Origin: Verrucomicrobiota bacterium
Lineage (GTDB): Bacteria > Verrucomicrobiota > Verrucomicrobiia > Opitutales > UBA953
Reading direction: 5' to 3'
Assembly (NCBI GenBank): GCA_005798925.1
Contig: SYID01000232.1
Coordinates: 1 to 5,804, forward strand
Length of the DNA: 5,804 bases
This document shows, piece after piece, positions 4,079-5,804 of the stretch. The notes under the pieces were generated by a model. That model saw only the letters and a list, made by a program, of their open reading frames with translations. It did not search any database and was not told the origin of the DNA. The number at the start of each line of letters is the position of its first letter. The stretch's first letter is position 1. The position numbers and the translations under genes were made by a program.

Positions 4079-5804
4079 ATGGCCCTTCCGGCGCTCACGT
4101 TCTTCCCCCGTCCGCGGGAACTGACCCTCCGCGGGGGCTGGCTCAAGGCGCCTCCCCTGCCCCATCCGACGGCCGCCTTCCTCGCCGGGCTCCCGACGAA
4201 CATGGACGAGGCCCGCGCGGCGCTGACCCGGCCGACGGAGAACGCCTGCCGGATCGTCCACACGCCGGAGCGCGGACCGGAAGGCTACCATCTCGAGATC
4301 CTCGCGAGCGGCATCCGCCTGCATGCCGGCGACGCCCATGGCGTGCTGTACGGCGCGCAGACGCTCCGCCAGATCGCCGCGCAATACCCCGCCGAGCTCC
4401 CGCACCTCGAGATCACCGATTCGCCGGACCTGCCCGTGCGCGGGTTCATGCTCGACGTCTCGCGCACGCGCGTGCCGACGCAGGCCGAGCTCCTCGCGCT
4501 CATCCGCGCGCTGGGCCGCCTGCGGGTCAACCAGCTGCAGCTCTACGTCGAGCACACGTTCGCCTTCCCCGGACACGAGGACGCTTGGCAGGGCGCCTCC
4601 CCGCTGACGCCGGCGGAGATCCGCGAGCTCGACGACGCCTGCGCGGCGCTCGGCATCGAACTCGTCCCGAACCTCAACACCTTCGGGCACATGGAGCGCT
4701 GGCTGCGCCACCCGCGCTATCGGGCGATGGCCGAATGCCCGGACGGCTGGATCCATCCCCTCACCGGGCAGTTCAAGGAATTCCCCGGCACGCTCCGACC
4801 GGACCAGGGTTCGCTCGCCTTCGCGGCCGAGCTCATCGACGGACTCGTGCCGCACTTCCGCAGCCGCCAGGTGAACATCGGCGGCGACGAGCCGTGGGAA
4901 CTCGGCCAAGGCTTCAGCCAGCAGGCCGTCGCCGAACGGGGCAAGCACCGCGTCTACCTCGACCACCTGAAGCAGCTGTGCGCGCTGGCCACGGAGCGCG
5001 GCCGCACCCCGCAGTTCTGGGGCGACATCCTCCTCGAGGACCTCGCGCTCGCCCAGGACGCGCCGGCCGACGCCGTGCCGGTCGTGTGGGGTTATGATGC
5101 CGGCCATCCCTTCAAGGAGCAGTGCGGACGCCTCCGCGAACTCGGGCGCGACTACCTCGTCGCCCCGGGCACGAGCGCCTGGCAGAGCTTCACCGGCCGC
5201 CTCGACAACGCGCTCACCAATCAGGCCGAGGCCGTCGGCGCGGCCGTGCGCCACGACGCCCGCGGCATCCTGCTCACCACCTGGGGCGACAACGGCCACC
5301 ACCAGCCATGGCCGACCGCCTGGCTGCCGATGGCCGCGGGCCTCGCCCAGGCGTGGGGTTTCGCGGCCAACGCCAAGACCGACTTCGCCGCGGGCTGCGC
5401 GCTCCTCGGCGGACTGAGCGACGCCGACGGACAGGCCGTCGCCGCGGCGCTCACGCAACTCGGCACGCTCGACGGCCGGATCGCCAAGGCGAACCGCAAC
5501 AAGAGCCTCACCTGGGATTTCCTCACCGCCAAGCCCGACGCCCTCGCGAAGTTCACCGAAGGCGTCTCGCCGGCGGAGATCGCCGCCTCGCAGGCGCACC
5601 TCGCCGCCGCCGAGGCGCTCGTGGCCAAGATCGCCGACGCGACCCTCCGCGCCGAACTCGCGCTCGGCGCGCGCCTCGCCGGCGCCGGCCTGCGCCGCGC
5701 GGCCGGCCGGCCCGTCTCCGCCGAAGAACAGGCGAAGCTTAAGCAGGAATACGAATCCGTCTGGCTCCGTCGCTCCCGTCCCGTCGGCCTGACGGAAAGC
5801 GCGG
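4079..5804 (+). CDS. Glycoside hydrolase family 20-like protein (beta-N-acetylhexosaminidase-related), C-terminus cut
   Basis: 575 codons are visible and no stop is reached. The protein begins MALPALTFFPRPRELTLRGG, as in GH20 proteins that open with a small alpha/beta domain; HGVLYGAQTLRQI is the typical end of that domain. The catalytic barrel starts near RGFMLDVSRTR (121-131). LYVEHTFAF (155-163) stands where classical GH20 enzymes have their HxTDDQ-like strand, and FGH at 202-204 matches the conserved PGH. NIGGDE at 266-271 carries the Asp270-Glu271 pair expected to be catalytic, in place of the usual HxGGDE. Trp314, Trp337, Trp368 and Trp402 (in WGDN) could line the sugar pocket. By family knowledge it should remove terminal N-acetylhexosamine or a related sugar by substrate-assisted catalysis, but this divergent branch may prefer another glycoside. 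There is no signal peptide, so it is probably cytoplasmic. It is transcribed away from the heme-protein gene. The ATG at 4079 is chosen from the N-terminal match. Confidence 0.85.
   Translation, partial: MALPALTFFPRPRELTLRGGWLKAPPLPHPTAAFLAGLPTNMDEARAALTRPTENACRIVHTPERGPEGYHLEILASGIRLHAGDAHGVLYGAQTLRQIAAQYPAELPHLEITDSPDLPVRGFMLDVSRTRVPTQAELLALIRALGRLRVNQLQLYVEHTFAFPGHEDAWQGASPLTPAEIRELDDACAALGIELVPNLNTFGHMERWLRHPRYRAMAECPDGWIHPLTGQFKEFPGTLRPDQGSLAFAAELIDGLVPHFRSRQVNIGGDEPWELGQGFSQQAVAERGKHRVYLDHLKQLCALATERGRTPQFWGDILLEDLALAQDAPADAVPVVWGYDAGHPFKEQCGRLRELGRDYLVAPGTSAWQSFTGRLDNALTNQAEAVGAAVRHDARGILLTTWGDNGHHQPWPTAWLPMAAGLAQAWGFAANAKTDFAAGCALLGGLSDADGQAVAAALTQLGTLDGRIAKANRNKSLTWDFLTAKPDALAKFTEGVSPAEIAASQAHLAAAEALVAKIADATLRAELALGARLAGAGLRRAAGRPVSAEEQAKLKQEYESVWLRRSRPVGLTESA

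Noticed and set aside
3332..5599. A 755-codon open frame on the minus strand across the divergent region and the GH20-like gene
   Set aside because: It overlaps two well-supported genes in the wrong frames, spans their promoter region, and ends in a low-complexity Ser/Ala/Pro/Arg run. It is a composition artefact.

Overview
This GC-rich window most likely comes from a member of the PVC group, and a Verrucomicrobiota (Opitutaceae-like) soil, freshwater or gut bacterium is my best guess. The main reason is the central gene: a very large exported protein with an N-terminal beta-propeller dehydrogenase-like domain, HEAT-like repeats and a C-terminal c-type heme domain. That architecture is typical of, and greatly expanded in, Planctomycetes and Verrucomicrobia. 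The lack of Shine-Dalgarno sequences before any of the three genes and the palindrome-rich intergenic DNA fit this but do not prove it.

Layout. Positions 1-246 (minus strand) hold the first 82 codons of metK, S-adenosylmethionine synthetase, which runs off the left edge. Positions 247-839 form a gene-free region of 593 bp. It has a near-perfect 16-bp palindrome close to the metK start, then nine short hairpins, a run of six G-tracts, two modular elements that share GGTAGGG...CCCTACC ends, and a perfect two-copy 16-bp tandem repeat of C-runs. Positions 840-3959 (minus strand) hold the 1039-residue heme/propeller protein. Positions 3960-4078 are a 119-bp divergent intergenic region with two small dyads. 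From 4079 to the right edge (plus strand) lies the first 575 codons of a glycoside hydrolase family 20-like protein, cut by the window end.

How the parts may work together. metK supplies the methyl donor SAM and is housekeeping. The heme/propeller protein is predicted to be exported and to oxidise an unknown, perhaps carbohydrate, substrate, passing electrons to its covalently bound heme. The GH20-like protein has no visible signal peptide, so it should act in the cytoplasm on imported amino-sugar or related glycosides. The two are divergently transcribed over a short spacer, which would allow shared control, but a functional link is only inference.

The least ordinary part of the window is the intergenic region at about 325-838. 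It holds nine hairpins whose stems are mostly unrelated in sequence but built alike (about 6-10 bp stems, usually a 3-nt loop), often flanked by TAGGG or CCCTA. I found no CRISPR array, tRNA, rRNA, transposase or defence system.
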